From: an uncultured Lachnospiraceae bacterium
Lineage (GTDB): Bacteria > Bacillota > Clostridia > Lachnospirales > Lachnospiraceae
Direction of reading: 5' to 3'
DNA length: 6,613 bases
Assembly (NCBI GenBank): GCA_946631935.1
Contig: CAMPAP010000051.1
Coordinates: 1-6,613 of the forward strand
Position 1 is the stretch's first letter; each line of letters opens with the position of its first letter. A model generated the notes under the pieces. The model was not told the DNA's origin. It ran no database searches and saw only the letters and a list, made by a program, of their open reading frames with translations. The position numbers and the translations under genes were made by a program. This document shows, piece by piece, positions 1 to 6,613 of this stretch.

Positions 1-30
1 AAGATCTTTGATGGTAATCTTATCGCTCAT
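1..30 (-). CDS. 5' end of an unidentified gene, cut by the window edge
   Basis: An ATG at 28-30 opens a frame that runs off the left edge after ten codons (MSDKITIKDL). A clear Shine-Dalgarno GGAG (38-41) sits 7 bases upstream, in the 16-base gap after the topB stop, so this is very probably a real start and the fifth gene of the operon. Ten residues are too few to assign a family. The ITIKDL string resembles the N-terminus of LacI-type regulators (which often begin with a KxTIKDxA helix) and also that of dihydroneopterin aldolases (FolB). I cannot choose between these and name neither. The start is well supported; the product is unknown. Confidence 0.6.
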   Translation of the reverse strand, partial: MSDKITIKDL

Positions 31-46
31 AATGTTTCTCCAATCA

Positions 47-2119
47 TCATTTGCTTTTCTTATAATATCCGCTGACTTTTGAATAGACCGCATCAAGGCC
101 GTCAGCATTATTTTTTTTCTTTACTTCGTTGGTCTTGTCAGTGACGAATTTTGAAAGTTTGATCCTGTAATCGTCATAAGTAATGCTTCCTTCAGATACT
201 CCGGACAAACCCTTTTCCCAGCTGGCAGTAAGCTGAGCGTTTAAAAGTGAAGGTATCGAGCCGTTGACTATATAATATATCATCTCCCCGAGAAGCGTCG
301 GAGTAATGACCTGGGTTTTCCTGTTAAGATTAAGATAACCTATAGTCTGAAGTTTTGTAAGTATCTCAGCCCTTGTGGCGCTGGTACCTATACCGCTGCC
401 TTTGATCTGAGCCCTAAGCTCCTCGTCTTCGATAAACTGTCCTGCATTCTCCATTGTAAGGATCATGGAACCCGATGTATATCTCTTAGGAGGTGTAGTC
501 TCACCCTCCTTTATCTCATAGGATATGATCTTTAACATATCGCCCTTTTTTATCTTTTCAAGTCCGTCTCTTAAAGCGTCTGATGCTTCGACTTCATCTT
601 CATCCTCAGGATTTTTCTTTTCATCCGTAAAGACATCAGCCTTTGTTTCTTCTGTATTTTTATCGGGCGTTTTAACATTGTCTTCTTTTTTGTTCTGGAA
701 AGAACAGTTAAAAACCTTCAGATATCCTTCTGTTTCAAGTACTTTGCATGAAACCGAAAATGTCTCTTTACCTGCAAGAGACGTAAGTGCAGTCTTTTTA
801 TAAACCGCTGCGGGATAAAAGATGGAAAGAAATCTTCTGCAGATAAGTTCATAAACATCTGCCGCAAGTTTACTCAGAGAATTAAGATTACCAAGTCCCT
901 GGCCTGTGGGGATTATGGCATAGTGGTCGGTGATCGCTTTATCATTACAGTATTTTGTGCCTGAGATTTTTTTCCACGCATCACCTGAAAGCACTTCAGA
1001 TGCCTCCTTACTGAGAATGCCATAAGATCTTAGTCCGGATATATTTTTGTTTATCTCCTTACAGACTGCGGTTGAAAGAACTCTTGCATCGGTTCTGGGA
1101 TAGGTTGTAAGCTTCTTTTCATAAAGCTCCTGTGCTATGTTCAAAGTATCCGAAGGAGAGATCTTGAAAAGCTTTGAACATACATTTTGAAGCTCTGCAA
1201 GATTAAACAAAAGAGGCGGATTTTTCTTTTCGCTCTTTCTTGATATATCTGTAACTTCGGCTTCGGTGATACCGGCTGTTTCGAGACCGTTTATCAGCTT
1301 TTCGGCAGTTTCTCTGTTCTTGAAACCGTTGTCCTTATAAAGATACGGAGACCCGGCATATTCGGAATTATCATTTACTTTCCAGACAAGTCCGCAGGAT
1401 GCATCACCAATACCGGCGTTCATGATAACTTTGTAAAAAGGAGTTTTTACAAAATCCCTTATCTCCTGCTCACGCCTTACAACTATTCCAAGAACGCAGG
1501 TCATAACTCTTCCCACAGTGACTGTAAGTCTGTCCATTCCAAGAAGTCCCGCACATTTTTTTGAATATTTGAGAGTGAGTGCCCTTGTAAAATTAATACC
1601 CATCAGATAATCTTCCTGGGCACGAAGATATGCGGCATTTGCAAGATTGTCATATTCTTTCCAATCTTTTGCTTCTCTTATGCCTCTAAGGATCTCATCC
1701 TCAGTCTGGGAATCTATCCATACTCTCCTGCGCTTTTTTGAAGGATCGACTTCAGCTTCGGCATCCACCAGTCTGTATATATACTCTCCCTCACGTCCGG
1801 AGTCGGTACATATATAGATGACGCTTACATCACTTCTGTTAAGAAGTCCCTTTACGATCTCAAACTGTTTTTTTACATTATCAATGACCTGATATTTATA
1901 AACATCAGGAATAAAGGGGATAGTGTCATATCTCCAGAATTTAAGAGAAGGATCATAGCTTTCGGGGTAACTCATGGAAACCAGGTGACCGACGCACCAG
2001 GTGATCACTGAATTTTCACCTTCATAGAAGCCGTCAGACTTGCGCATATTTTCCTTCAAAGCTTGCGAAAACTGAGCGGCAACACTTGGCTTTTCTGTTA
2101 TATATAGATTCTTTGACAA
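47..2119 (-). CDS. topB: DNA topoisomerase III (type IA), compact form without zinc ribbons
   Basis: Type IA topoisomerase of 690 residues. It cuts one DNA strand through a 5'-phosphotyrosine, passes another strand, and relaxes or decatenates DNA in replication and recombination. The TOPRIM domain (about 3-140) shows TEKPS with acidic E9 and the DSGREGE motif at 106-112; the third motif position is Gly, as is usual in Firmicutes TopB. YLMGINFTRA (171-180) and VGRVMTCVL (202-210) are core motifs. The catalytic tyrosine is Y340 in TYPRTDAR (339-346), and ITDHYAIIPTG (396-406) follows. A charged low-complexity stretch lies at about 474-515. The protein ends soon after the core, with no Cys4 zinc ribbons. 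The start is TTG: it gives the family N-terminus, and AAAGG at 2129-2133 lies 9 bases upstream, overlapping the TAA of the preceding gene. That 12-base gap suggests coupled translation. Family is certain; the exact subgroup is inferred. Confidence 0.95.
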   Translation of the reverse strand: MSKNLYITEKPSVAAQFSQALKENMRKSDGFYEGENSVITWCVGHLVSMSYPESYDPSLKFWRYDTIPFIPDVYKYQVIDNVKKQFEIVKGLLNRSDVSVIYICTDSGREGEYIYRLVDAEAEVDPSKKRRRVWIDSQTEDEILRGIREAKDWKEYDNLANAAYLRAQEDYLMGINFTRALTLKYSKKCAGLLGMDRLTVTVGRVMTCVLGIVVRREQEIRDFVKTPFYKVIMNAGIGDASCGLVWKVNDNSEYAGSPYLYKDNGFKNRETAEKLINGLETAGITEAEVTDISRKSEKKNPPLLFNLAELQNVCSKLFKISPSDTLNIAQELYEKKLTTYPRTDARVLSTAVCKEINKNISGLRSYGILSKEASEVLSGDAWKKISGTKYCNDKAITDHYAIIPTGQGLGNLNSLSKLAADVYELICRRFLSIFYPAAVYKKTALTSLAGKETFSVSCKVLETEGYLKVFNCSFQNKKEDNVKTPDKNTEETKADVFTDEKKNPEDEDEVEASDALRDGLEKIKKGDMLKIISYEIKEGETTPPKRYTSGSMILTMENAGQFIEDEELRAQIKGSGIGTSATRAEILTKLQTIGYLNLNRKTQVITPTLLGEMIYYIVNGSIPSLLNAQLTASWEKGLSGVSEGSITYDDYRIKLSKFVTDKTNEVKKKNNADGLDAVYSKVSGYYKKSK

Positions 2120-2128
2120 ATCAGGAAA

Positions 2129-2133
2129 CCTTT
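2129..2133 (-). promoter_or_regulatory. Ribosome binding site of topB, overlapping the upstream stop codon
   Basis: On the minus strand TAAAGG combines the TAA stop of the phosphodiesterase gene (2132-2134) with an AAAGG Shine-Dalgarno site, 9 bases before the TTG start of topB. This spacing decides the TTG start and suggests that ribosomes ending the upstream gene feed topB translation. Confidence 0.75.
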
Positions 2134-3856
2134 ACAGATCACTCAGAAGCTCATAAGCCTTATCGGGAGAAAGAGGCTTTCCAAGGTAAAAACCCTGGAT
2201 GACATCACATCCTGCACTTGCAAGATAATTGAACTGTCTCTCATTCTCAACACCCTCGGCAACAGTTTCAAAGCCCATTGCATGGGACATGCTGAGGATG
2301 GACTCGGTAATGATCCTGGTGGATGTATCATCAAGAAGTGTATCAATAAAACTCTTATCGACTTTGAGAGTGTCGATAGGGAATTTCTTAAGATATGAAA
2401 GCGAAGAATATCCGGTACCGAAGTCATCAAGTGAAATGCTTACACCGAAATTCCTTAAGCGTGTCAGTTTTTCCGTAACCACATCGAAATCATCGATAAG
2501 TATGCTTTCGGTTATCTCGAGTTCAACACCGGAAGGATCAACTTCATACTGCTCGATAAGGCCCATAACGCTTTCAACAAAGTCATCTCTCTTATATTGG
2601 AGCGCGGAGATGTTAATGGACATCTTAAAATTCTTTCCGTAAAAACTGCTCCATTTTTTATACTGTCTGAGAGATTCTTCAACGACAAAATGGCCGATGG
2701 AAATAATAAGTCCGTTCTTTTCGGCAATTGGTATAAAAACGGAAGGCGGAATCATATTGCCGGTATCATCCTTCCATCTTATCAGAGCCTCAAAACCGCG
2801 AAGCTGTCTGTTACATGAATAGTACTGGGGCTGAAAATACATCACAAAATTATTTTCAAAAACCGCAGCTTTTAATTTATTTTCAATATCTACATTTCTC
2901 AGAAAATCATCAAGAATAGGGGCCTTGAAAAATTCAAGATTATTCTTGCCGTTCTTTTTGCATTTATAAACGACGATATCCGCGCAGTTGATAAGGTCAA
3001 GAGCGGAAGAACCGGAATCGGGATATTCGGCAACACCAACTGAAGCGGTGGCGCGGATCTCTATACCGGTACTCATTACAAAAGGCTCATCAAATCTTTC
3101 CCTGAGACCTTTATAGAAATTCTCAACGGTGTACGCTCCCTTTGGATCATAGATTGCAACACAGAAGATATCATTATTGACATGACAGCATATAAGCTTA
3201 TCTTTTACCATAAGTCCCTTGAGATAGGAACCTATCTGCTGTAAAAGTTCATCACCTATGATGATGCCGCGTACATCATTGATCTTCTTGAAATCATCGA
3301 TATCGATCATAAGAAGAGAAACCCTGCATCCGTCCTTTTCAGCATTCTGAAGCATGCCTGTAAGAAGAGATACAAAATAGTTTCTGTTATAGATACCTGT
3401 AGTGGTATCATAATAAGCCATATAGAGAAGCTCAGAATTCTGAGCCTTCTCTCTTGTGATATTTACTATGGTTATTATCTTGTCGGGACCGGGATTCGAA
3501 TCCCCGGTCTCTTCTATTCTGGTGATTATCCTGAACCAGGAATGATCGTCAAGAAGACGACACTCACATGAAGAAACAGTCTGATCCTTTTCTTCGCAAA
3601 AAAGAGTATCAAGGATCATATTCCTGTCTTCTGCATTGAATTTTTCGGTGAATTCGTAAAAATCAGCAGTCGAATGAAGCCTTAATCCGAACATTTTTTC
3701 AAATGAACCGAATGTAAGGACCTCATCCCCACCGAGATTCTGATATATATATCCGTAATCGGAAGACTCGCATATGATCCTGTAAATGCGCTCACTTTTG
3801 GAAAGCCTGGCATTTTGTGCTTTGAGAAGGTCGAACTGGTAAACCCTTTCTTCCAT
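2132..3856 (-). CDS. PAS / degenerate GGDEF / EAL protein, predicted c-di-GMP phosphodiesterase
   Basis: Predicted cytosolic enzyme (574 residues) that hydrolyses cyclic di-GMP to pGpG. No signal peptide or membrane segment is visible. Residues about 21-134 look like a PAS sensor domain ending in a PAC-like IVNITREK stretch. Residues about 144-306 form a GGDEF-type fold, with DIDDFKKIND retained, but the signature is NNDIF (227-231) and no RxxD inhibitory site precedes it, so cyclase activity is unlikely. The EAL domain (about 321-574) looks intact: E356 and R360 in EALIR, N415 in NIS, E447 in EITE, D477-D478 in DDFGTG, K498 in LKVD, E534 in AEGVE and Q554 in QGF. The chosen ATG (3854-3856) has GGGGGA 4 bases upstream; an in-frame ATG at 3866-3868 would add four residues but has no ribosome site. 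It lies 23 bases after asd and 12 before topB. The signal sensed by PAS is unknown. Confidence 0.92.
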   Translation of the reverse strand: MEERVYQFDLLKAQNARLSKSERIYRIICESSDYGYIYQNLGGDEVLTFGSFEKMFGLRLHSTADFYEFTEKFNAEDRNMILDTLFCEEKDQTVSSCECRLLDDHSWFRIITRIEETGDSNPGPDKIITIVNITREKAQNSELLYMAYYDTTTGIYNRNYFVSLLTGMLQNAEKDGCRVSLLMIDIDDFKKINDVRGIIIGDELLQQIGSYLKGLMVKDKLICCHVNNDIFCVAIYDPKGAYTVENFYKGLRERFDEPFVMSTGIEIRATASVGVAEYPDSGSSALDLINCADIVVYKCKKNGKNNLEFFKAPILDDFLRNVDIENKLKAAVFENNFVMYFQPQYYSCNRQLRGFEALIRWKDDTGNMIPPSVFIPIAEKNGLIISIGHFVVEESLRQYKKWSSFYGKNFKMSINISALQYKRDDFVESVMGLIEQYEVDPSGVELEITESILIDDFDVVTEKLTRLRNFGVSISLDDFGTGYSSLSYLKKFPIDTLKVDKSFIDTLLDDTSTRIITESILSMSHAMGFETVAEGVENERQFNYLASAGCDVIQGFYLGKPLSPDKAYELLSDL

Positions 3857-3860
3857 GTTA

Positions 3861-3866
3861 TCCCCC
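3861..3866 (-). promoter_or_regulatory. Ribosome binding site deciding the phosphodiesterase start
   Basis: GGGGGA on the minus strand lies 4 bases before the ATG at 3854-3856. The upstream in-frame ATG at 3866-3868 overlaps this G-run and is preceded only by an AT-rich stretch with no purine-rich site, so the downstream ATG is preferred. Confidence 0.55.
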
Positions 3867-3879
3867 ATAACTATAGCGA

Positions 3880-4965
3880 TTATTTTGCTTCAATAAATCC
3901 TTTTGCCTTAAGAAGCTCAGCACAAAGTACTGCACCACCTGCAGCACCTCTTACGGTGTTATGGGCAAGGCCTACAAACTTCCAGTCAAAAATGGAATCC
4001 TCTCTGAGTCTTCCGATGCTGATTCCCATACCTCTTTCATAATCAACATCAAGCTTGACCTGAGGTCTGTTATCCTCCTCAAGATACTGGATGAACTGCT
4101 TAGGAGCACTGGGAAGTCCGAGCTTTTGAGGCTCGCCGGAAAATGTTACAAGCTTTTCGATAAGCGCTTCCTTCTCCGCTTTTTTCGCAAGATTAACAAA
4201 TACGGATGCAGTATGTCCGTCTGCTACGGGAACTCTTATACACTGGGAAGTAATAACGGGAGATGTTGCGGGAACGATAACTCCGTTTTCAATATTACCC
4301 CAAAGCTTCAAGGGCTCCTTTTCACTTTTTTCCTCTTCGCCGGCAATGTAAGGAATGATGTTTTCTACCATCTCGGGCCAGTCCTTAAAGGTCTTTCCTG
4401 CACCGGATATTGCCTGATAGGTTGATACAACAACCTGGGTAGGCTCAAAATCCTTCCATGCGGTAAGAACGGGAGCATAAGCCTGAATTGAACAGTTGGG
4501 CTTAACCGCAACAAATCCCCTCTTTGTTCCAAGTCTCTTTTTCTGGAACTCGATGACATCAGTATGACCTGCATTTATCTCGGGCACGATCATGGGAACA
4601 TCGGGAGTCCATCTGTGTGCACTGTTATTGGACACAACAGGGGTCTCAGCCTTGGCATATTTTTCCTCAATGGCTCTGATCTCATCCTTGGTCATATCAA
4701 CAGCGCTGAAGACAAAATCAATATCCTTAACAACATCTTCAACGTCAGACACATCCTTAACTATTATCTTTTTAACGGCTTCGGGCATGGGAGTAAGCAT
4801 CTTCCATCTGTCGCCTATGGCCTCTTCATAAGTCTTTCCGGCACTTCTGGGTGATGCTGCAATAACTGTCACTTCAAACCAGGGATGATTCTCAAGAAGA
4901 GAAATAAACCTCTGTCCGACCATTCCGGTTCCGCCAAGTATACCTACCTTTAACCTGTCACTCAT
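3880..4965 (-). CDS. asd: Aspartate-semialdehyde dehydrogenase (archaeal/fungal-type)
   Basis: NADP-dependent enzyme of 361 residues that reduces aspartyl-4-phosphate to aspartate semialdehyde, the branch point to lysine/diaminopimelate, threonine and methionine; cytosolic. The N-terminal nucleotide-binding loop is GGTGMVGQ (11-18). FSAVD (86-90) and SNNSAHR (112-118) are family segments. The catalytic cysteine is C158 in KPNCS, R244 and H251 lie in RVPVADGH, and NTVRGAAGGAV (336-346) is the conserved C-terminal cofactor segment. The motif set and the length of about 360 residues fit the archaeal/fungal-like class rather than the E. coli class. The ATG at 4963-4965 has GAGAGG (4975-4980) 9 bases upstream. 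It is second in the cluster, 40 bases after argH. No lysine riboswitch is visible in that short gap, so control probably comes from the argH promoter or from protein-level feedback on the pathway. Confidence 0.97.
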   Translation of the reverse strand: MSDRLKVGILGGTGMVGQRFISLLENHPWFEVTVIAASPRSAGKTYEEAIGDRWKMLTPMPEAVKKIIVKDVSDVEDVVKDIDFVFSAVDMTKDEIRAIEEKYAKAETPVVSNNSAHRWTPDVPMIVPEINAGHTDVIEFQKKRLGTKRGFVAVKPNCSIQAYAPVLTAWKDFEPTQVVVSTYQAISGAGKTFKDWPEMVENIIPYIAGEEEKSEKEPLKLWGNIENGVIVPATSPVITSQCIRVPVADGHTASVFVNLAKKAEKEALIEKLVTFSGEPQKLGLPSAPKQFIQYLEEDNRPQVKLDVDYERGMGISIGRLREDSIFDWKFVGLAHNTVRGAAGGAVLCAELLKAKGFIEAK

Positions 4966-4974
4966 AATATATAT

Positions 4975-4980
4975 CCTCTC
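4975..4980 (-). promoter_or_regulatory. Ribosome binding site of asd
   Basis: GAGAGG on the minus strand, 9 bases before the asd ATG. It lies just downstream of the inverted repeat at 4986-5001, so a stem formed there would leave it accessible. Confidence 0.7.
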
Positions 4981-4985
4981 TTTTT

Positions 4986-5001
4986 TGTCACAAGCGTGAC
5001 A
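4986..5001 (-). repeat. Perfect inverted repeat in the argH-asd gap
   Basis: TGTCAC and GTGACA form a perfect 6-bp dyad around a 4-base centre (GCTT on the minus strand), starting four bases after the argH stop and ending five bases before the asd ribosome site. In the direction of transcription it is followed by a run of As, not Ts, so it is not a normal intrinsic terminator for this operon. It could be a short mRNA hairpin that protects the argH 3' end or tunes asd expression, or a binding site for a dimeric regulator. The dyad is seen directly; its role is unknown. Confidence 0.5.
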
Positions 5002-5005
5002 TTAT

Positions 5006-6424
5006 TCACATTAATATAAAAGCTTCAAGGGGGTCTTTGAGTACTGCATTTTCCGAAATGAACTTTTCGGATTCTTCTATCTCCGACTTCATGGCCCCGG
5101 GACCCGGAGCTCCTTTTGTAAGCCTTTTGTCAACACATGTTTTAAGACTTACGGCATCATAAAAATCCTCTTCTATGACGGGGCAGATCTTTTTAAGCTC
5201 TTCAAGACTCATTTCATCGATGGAGAGCTTTTTATCGATACAGTAAAGAACCATCCTGCCTACATATGAATGGGCATCTCTGAAAGGAACACCCTTAACA
5301 ACCATATAGTCAGCCGCATCTGTTGCATTTGTAAATCCGCCAAGTGCGCTGCGTGCCATGATATCTTTATTGAAAGTCATGCTCTTTAGCATACCCGAAT
5401 AAAGATCTATACAGGAAAGAGCCGTATCCATGGCATCAAATGCGCCTTCCTTGTCTTCCTGCATATCTTTGTTATAAGCAAGAGGAAGGCCCTTCATTAC
5501 TGTAAGCAGGCCCATCAGGCTTCCGTATACTCTTCCTGCCTTACCTCTTACAAGCTCCGCGATATCGGGATTCTTCTTCTGAGGCATGATGCTTGAACCC
5601 GTGGAATAAGTATCATCTATCTCGACAAATCTGTATTCATTTGTATTCCATGTAATGATCTCTTCACAGGATCTCGAAAGATGCATCATGATAATTGAAA
5701 GCGCATCAAGAAATTCTATGAGATAATCCCTGTCGGAAACAGAATCCATGGAATTGGATGTGGGCCTGTCAAAACCTAAAGACTCTGCAACAAAATCCCT
5801 GTCAAGAGGATATGTTGTTCCTGCAAGAGCACCGCTTCCCAAAGGGCATTCGTTCATCCTCTCATATATGCTGCGAAGTCTCTTGCGGTCTCTTTTAAAC
5901 ATTTCAAAATAAGCGCCCATATGATGAGCAAGAGTAACCGGCTGAGCTTTCTGAAGATGTGTGAAACCCGGCATGAATGTATCAGTATTGGACTTCATGA
6001 TCTCAAGTATGGACTTTAAAAGTTCATTAAGAAGTTCATCACAGGTACAGATGACGCCTCTTGTATAAAGCCTCATATCAAGTGCAACCTGATCATTACG
6101 GCTTCTTCCTGTATGGAGCCTTTTACCCGCTTCACCTACTCTTTCGGTAAGAACGGCTTCACAGAATGAATGAACATCCTCGTACTTACTTGTAATCTTA
6201 AGTTTTCCTTCGGAAACATCCCTGAAAATGCCTTTCAGTCCTTCTTCAATGGACAAAGCATCGGTTTCAGAAATGATGCCCTGCCTGCCAAGCATTCTGG
6301 CATGTGCAATGCTTCCGCAGATATCCTGAAAAAGCATCCTTTTGTCAAAGCCAATGGATGCATTAAAATCATATACTTTTTGATCTGTGGCTTTTGTGAA
6401 TCTGCCACCCCATAACTGAGCCAT
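5006..6424 (-). CDS. argH: Argininosuccinate lyase
   Basis: Cytosolic enzyme of 472 residues that splits argininosuccinate into arginine and fumarate, the last step of arginine synthesis; members of this fumarase/aspartase superfamily are homotetramers whose active sites use several subunits. The N-terminus LWGGRF (4-9) is typical of ArgH. HTGRSRNDQ (104-112) is the first conserved region. GFTHLQKAQP (153-162) carries the active-site H156. The superfamily signature GSSIMPQKKNP (276-286) carries the probable catalytic S278. LGGFTNATDAADY (361-373) and the tail motif KGAPGPGA (437-444) also fit. Length is normal and nothing looks damaged. The ATG at 6422-6424 has AAAGGA 7 bases upstream. It is the first gene of the minus-strand cluster, directly behind a terminator and a promoter-like sequence. 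No argG is present in the window. No T-box or arginine-regulator site could be recognised upstream. Confidence 0.98.
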   Translation of the reverse strand: MAQLWGGRFTKATDQKVYDFNASIGFDKRMLFQDICGSIAHARMLGRQGIISETDALSIEEGLKGIFRDVSEGKLKITSKYEDVHSFCEAVLTERVGEAGKRLHTGRSRNDQVALDMRLYTRGVICTCDELLNELLKSILEIMKSNTDTFMPGFTHLQKAQPVTLAHHMGAYFEMFKRDRKRLRSIYERMNECPLGSGALAGTTYPLDRDFVAESLGFDRPTSNSMDSVSDRDYLIEFLDALSIIMMHLSRSCEEIITWNTNEYRFVEIDDTYSTGSSIMPQKKNPDIAELVRGKAGRVYGSLMGLLTVMKGLPLAYNKDMQEDKEGAFDAMDTALSCIDLYSGMLKSMTFNKDIMARSALGGFTNATDAADYMVVKGVPFRDAHSYVGRMVLYCIDKKLSIDEMSLEELKKICPVIEEDFYDAVSLKTCVDKRLTKGAPGPGAMKSEIEESEKFISENAVLKDPLEAFILM

Positions 6425-6431
6425 AATAGTG

Positions 6432-6437
6432 TCCTTT
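6432..6437 (-). promoter_or_regulatory. Ribosome binding site of argH
   Basis: AAAGGA on the minus strand, 7 bases before the argH ATG. It supports the start that gives the family N-terminus MAQLWGGRF. Confidence 0.75.
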
Positions 6438-6457
6438 GGATATAGTATATCTAATAT

Positions 6458-6486
6458 ATTTTCTTACAACGCATTTTCTTTGTCAA
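6458..6486 (-). promoter_or_regulatory. Probable promoter of the argH-asd-phosphodiesterase-topB operon
   Basis: A perfect -35 box TTGACA lies at 6481-6486 on the minus strand, directly after the T-run of the upstream terminator. With a 17-base spacer the -10 position is GAAAAT (6458-6463), a 4-of-6 match to TATAAT in AT-rich DNA. Transcription would then start near 6450, giving a leader of about 25-30 bases before argH. The -10 is weak and several AT-rich hexamers are nearby, so the box is less certain than the presence of a promoter in this gap. Confidence 0.5.
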
Positions 6487-6487
6487 C

Positions 6488-6517
6488 AAAAAAAAGGACT
6501 TAAAAAGTCCTTTTTTT
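6488..6517 (-). terminator. Intrinsic terminator after tRNA-Thr, nearly symmetric
   Basis: A 13-bp perfect stem (arms 6489-6501 and 6505-6517, loop of three bases) has a GGAC/GTCC core flanked by A and T runs. On the minus strand it ends in eight Ts (6488-6495) and starts one base after the tRNA discriminator, so it ends the tRNA transcript and insulates argH from it. A- and T-runs on both sides mean it could also work on the plus strand. Confidence 0.88.
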
Positions 6518-6518
6518 A

Positions 6519-6591
<73 letters not shown>

Positions 6592-6613
6592 ATGCGCGTT
6601 TTTACATCTTCTG

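Noticed and set aside
525..803. A 92-residue Ser/Phe-rich plus-strand frame opposite topB
   Set aside because: The Ser/Phe composition is what the antisense of the Lys/Asp/Glu-rich topB insert produces. There is no sign of a true gene.
2229..2642. A 137-residue open frame on the plus strand opposite the EAL domain
   Set aside because: It is Ser-rich with no recognisable domain and is antisense to a highly conserved catalytic region, so it is a shadow frame.
3725..3736. A Gly-Gly-Asp-Glu string near the N-terminus of the EAL protein that looks like a GGDEF motif
   Set aside because: It falls at about residue 42 of the chosen start, inside the PAS-like domain and far from the DIDDFKKIND and EAL regions. 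The true signature position is the NNDIF site at 3164-3178.
3961..4425. A 154-residue open frame on the plus strand opposite asd
   Set aside because: It lies wholly inside the strongly supported asd gene on the other strand, the translation shows no family motif, and codon bias easily leaves such open antisense frames.
4966..5005. Possible lysine riboswitch or attenuator controlling asd
   Set aside because: The gap is only 40 bases, far too short for a lysine riboswitch, and the small dyad there has no following T-run on the transcribed strand.
6444..6449. TATACT as the -10 box of argH
   Set aside because: Transcription would start at or next to the AAAGGA ribosome site, leaving almost no leader, and no good -35 lies 16-18 bases upstream. 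The TTGACA-based promoter fits better.

Overview
The window looks like a chromosomal segment of a Gram-positive Clostridia member, most likely in or near the Lachnospiraceae. This rests on strong Shine-Dalgarno sites, AT-leaning composition by eye, an archaeal/fungal-type aspartate-semialdehyde dehydrogenase, a Firmicutes-style topoisomerase III (AGREGE-like TOPRIM motif) and a tRNA gene without encoded CCA. The taxon is an inference; no marker in the window settles it.

Everything is encoded on the minus strand, so the biological order runs from high to low coordinates. At the right end is a tRNA-Thr(CGT), followed one base after its 3' end by a strong symmetric intrinsic terminator. A TTGACA box lies directly after the terminator's T-run and marks the probable promoter of the next unit. 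That unit is argH (argininosuccinate lyase), asd (aspartate-semialdehyde dehydrogenase), a PAS / degenerate GGDEF / EAL protein (predicted c-di-GMP phosphodiesterase), topB (topoisomerase III, TTG start), and the first ten codons of a fifth gene that leaves the window at base 1. The gaps between genes are 40, 23, 12 and 16 bases. Each start has its own ribosome binding site and no terminator is visible between genes, so co-transcription as one operon is likely.

argH and asd are amino-acid biosynthesis genes: the last step of arginine synthesis and the aspartate-family branch to Lys/Thr/Met. The second-messenger enzyme and the topoisomerase share no obvious pathway with them. The phosphodiesterase has lost the GGDEF signature (Asn-Asn-Asp-Ile-Phe instead) but keeps all the EAL catalytic residues checked here. 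The topoisomerase lacks the C-terminal zinc-ribbon region found in some relatives and carries a charged low-complexity insert.

I found no mobile element, CRISPR array or integrase, and no clearly new defence or other system. The most interesting items are the phosphodiesterase and its operon setting, the compact topoisomerase, and a perfect 6-bp inverted repeat between argH and asd.
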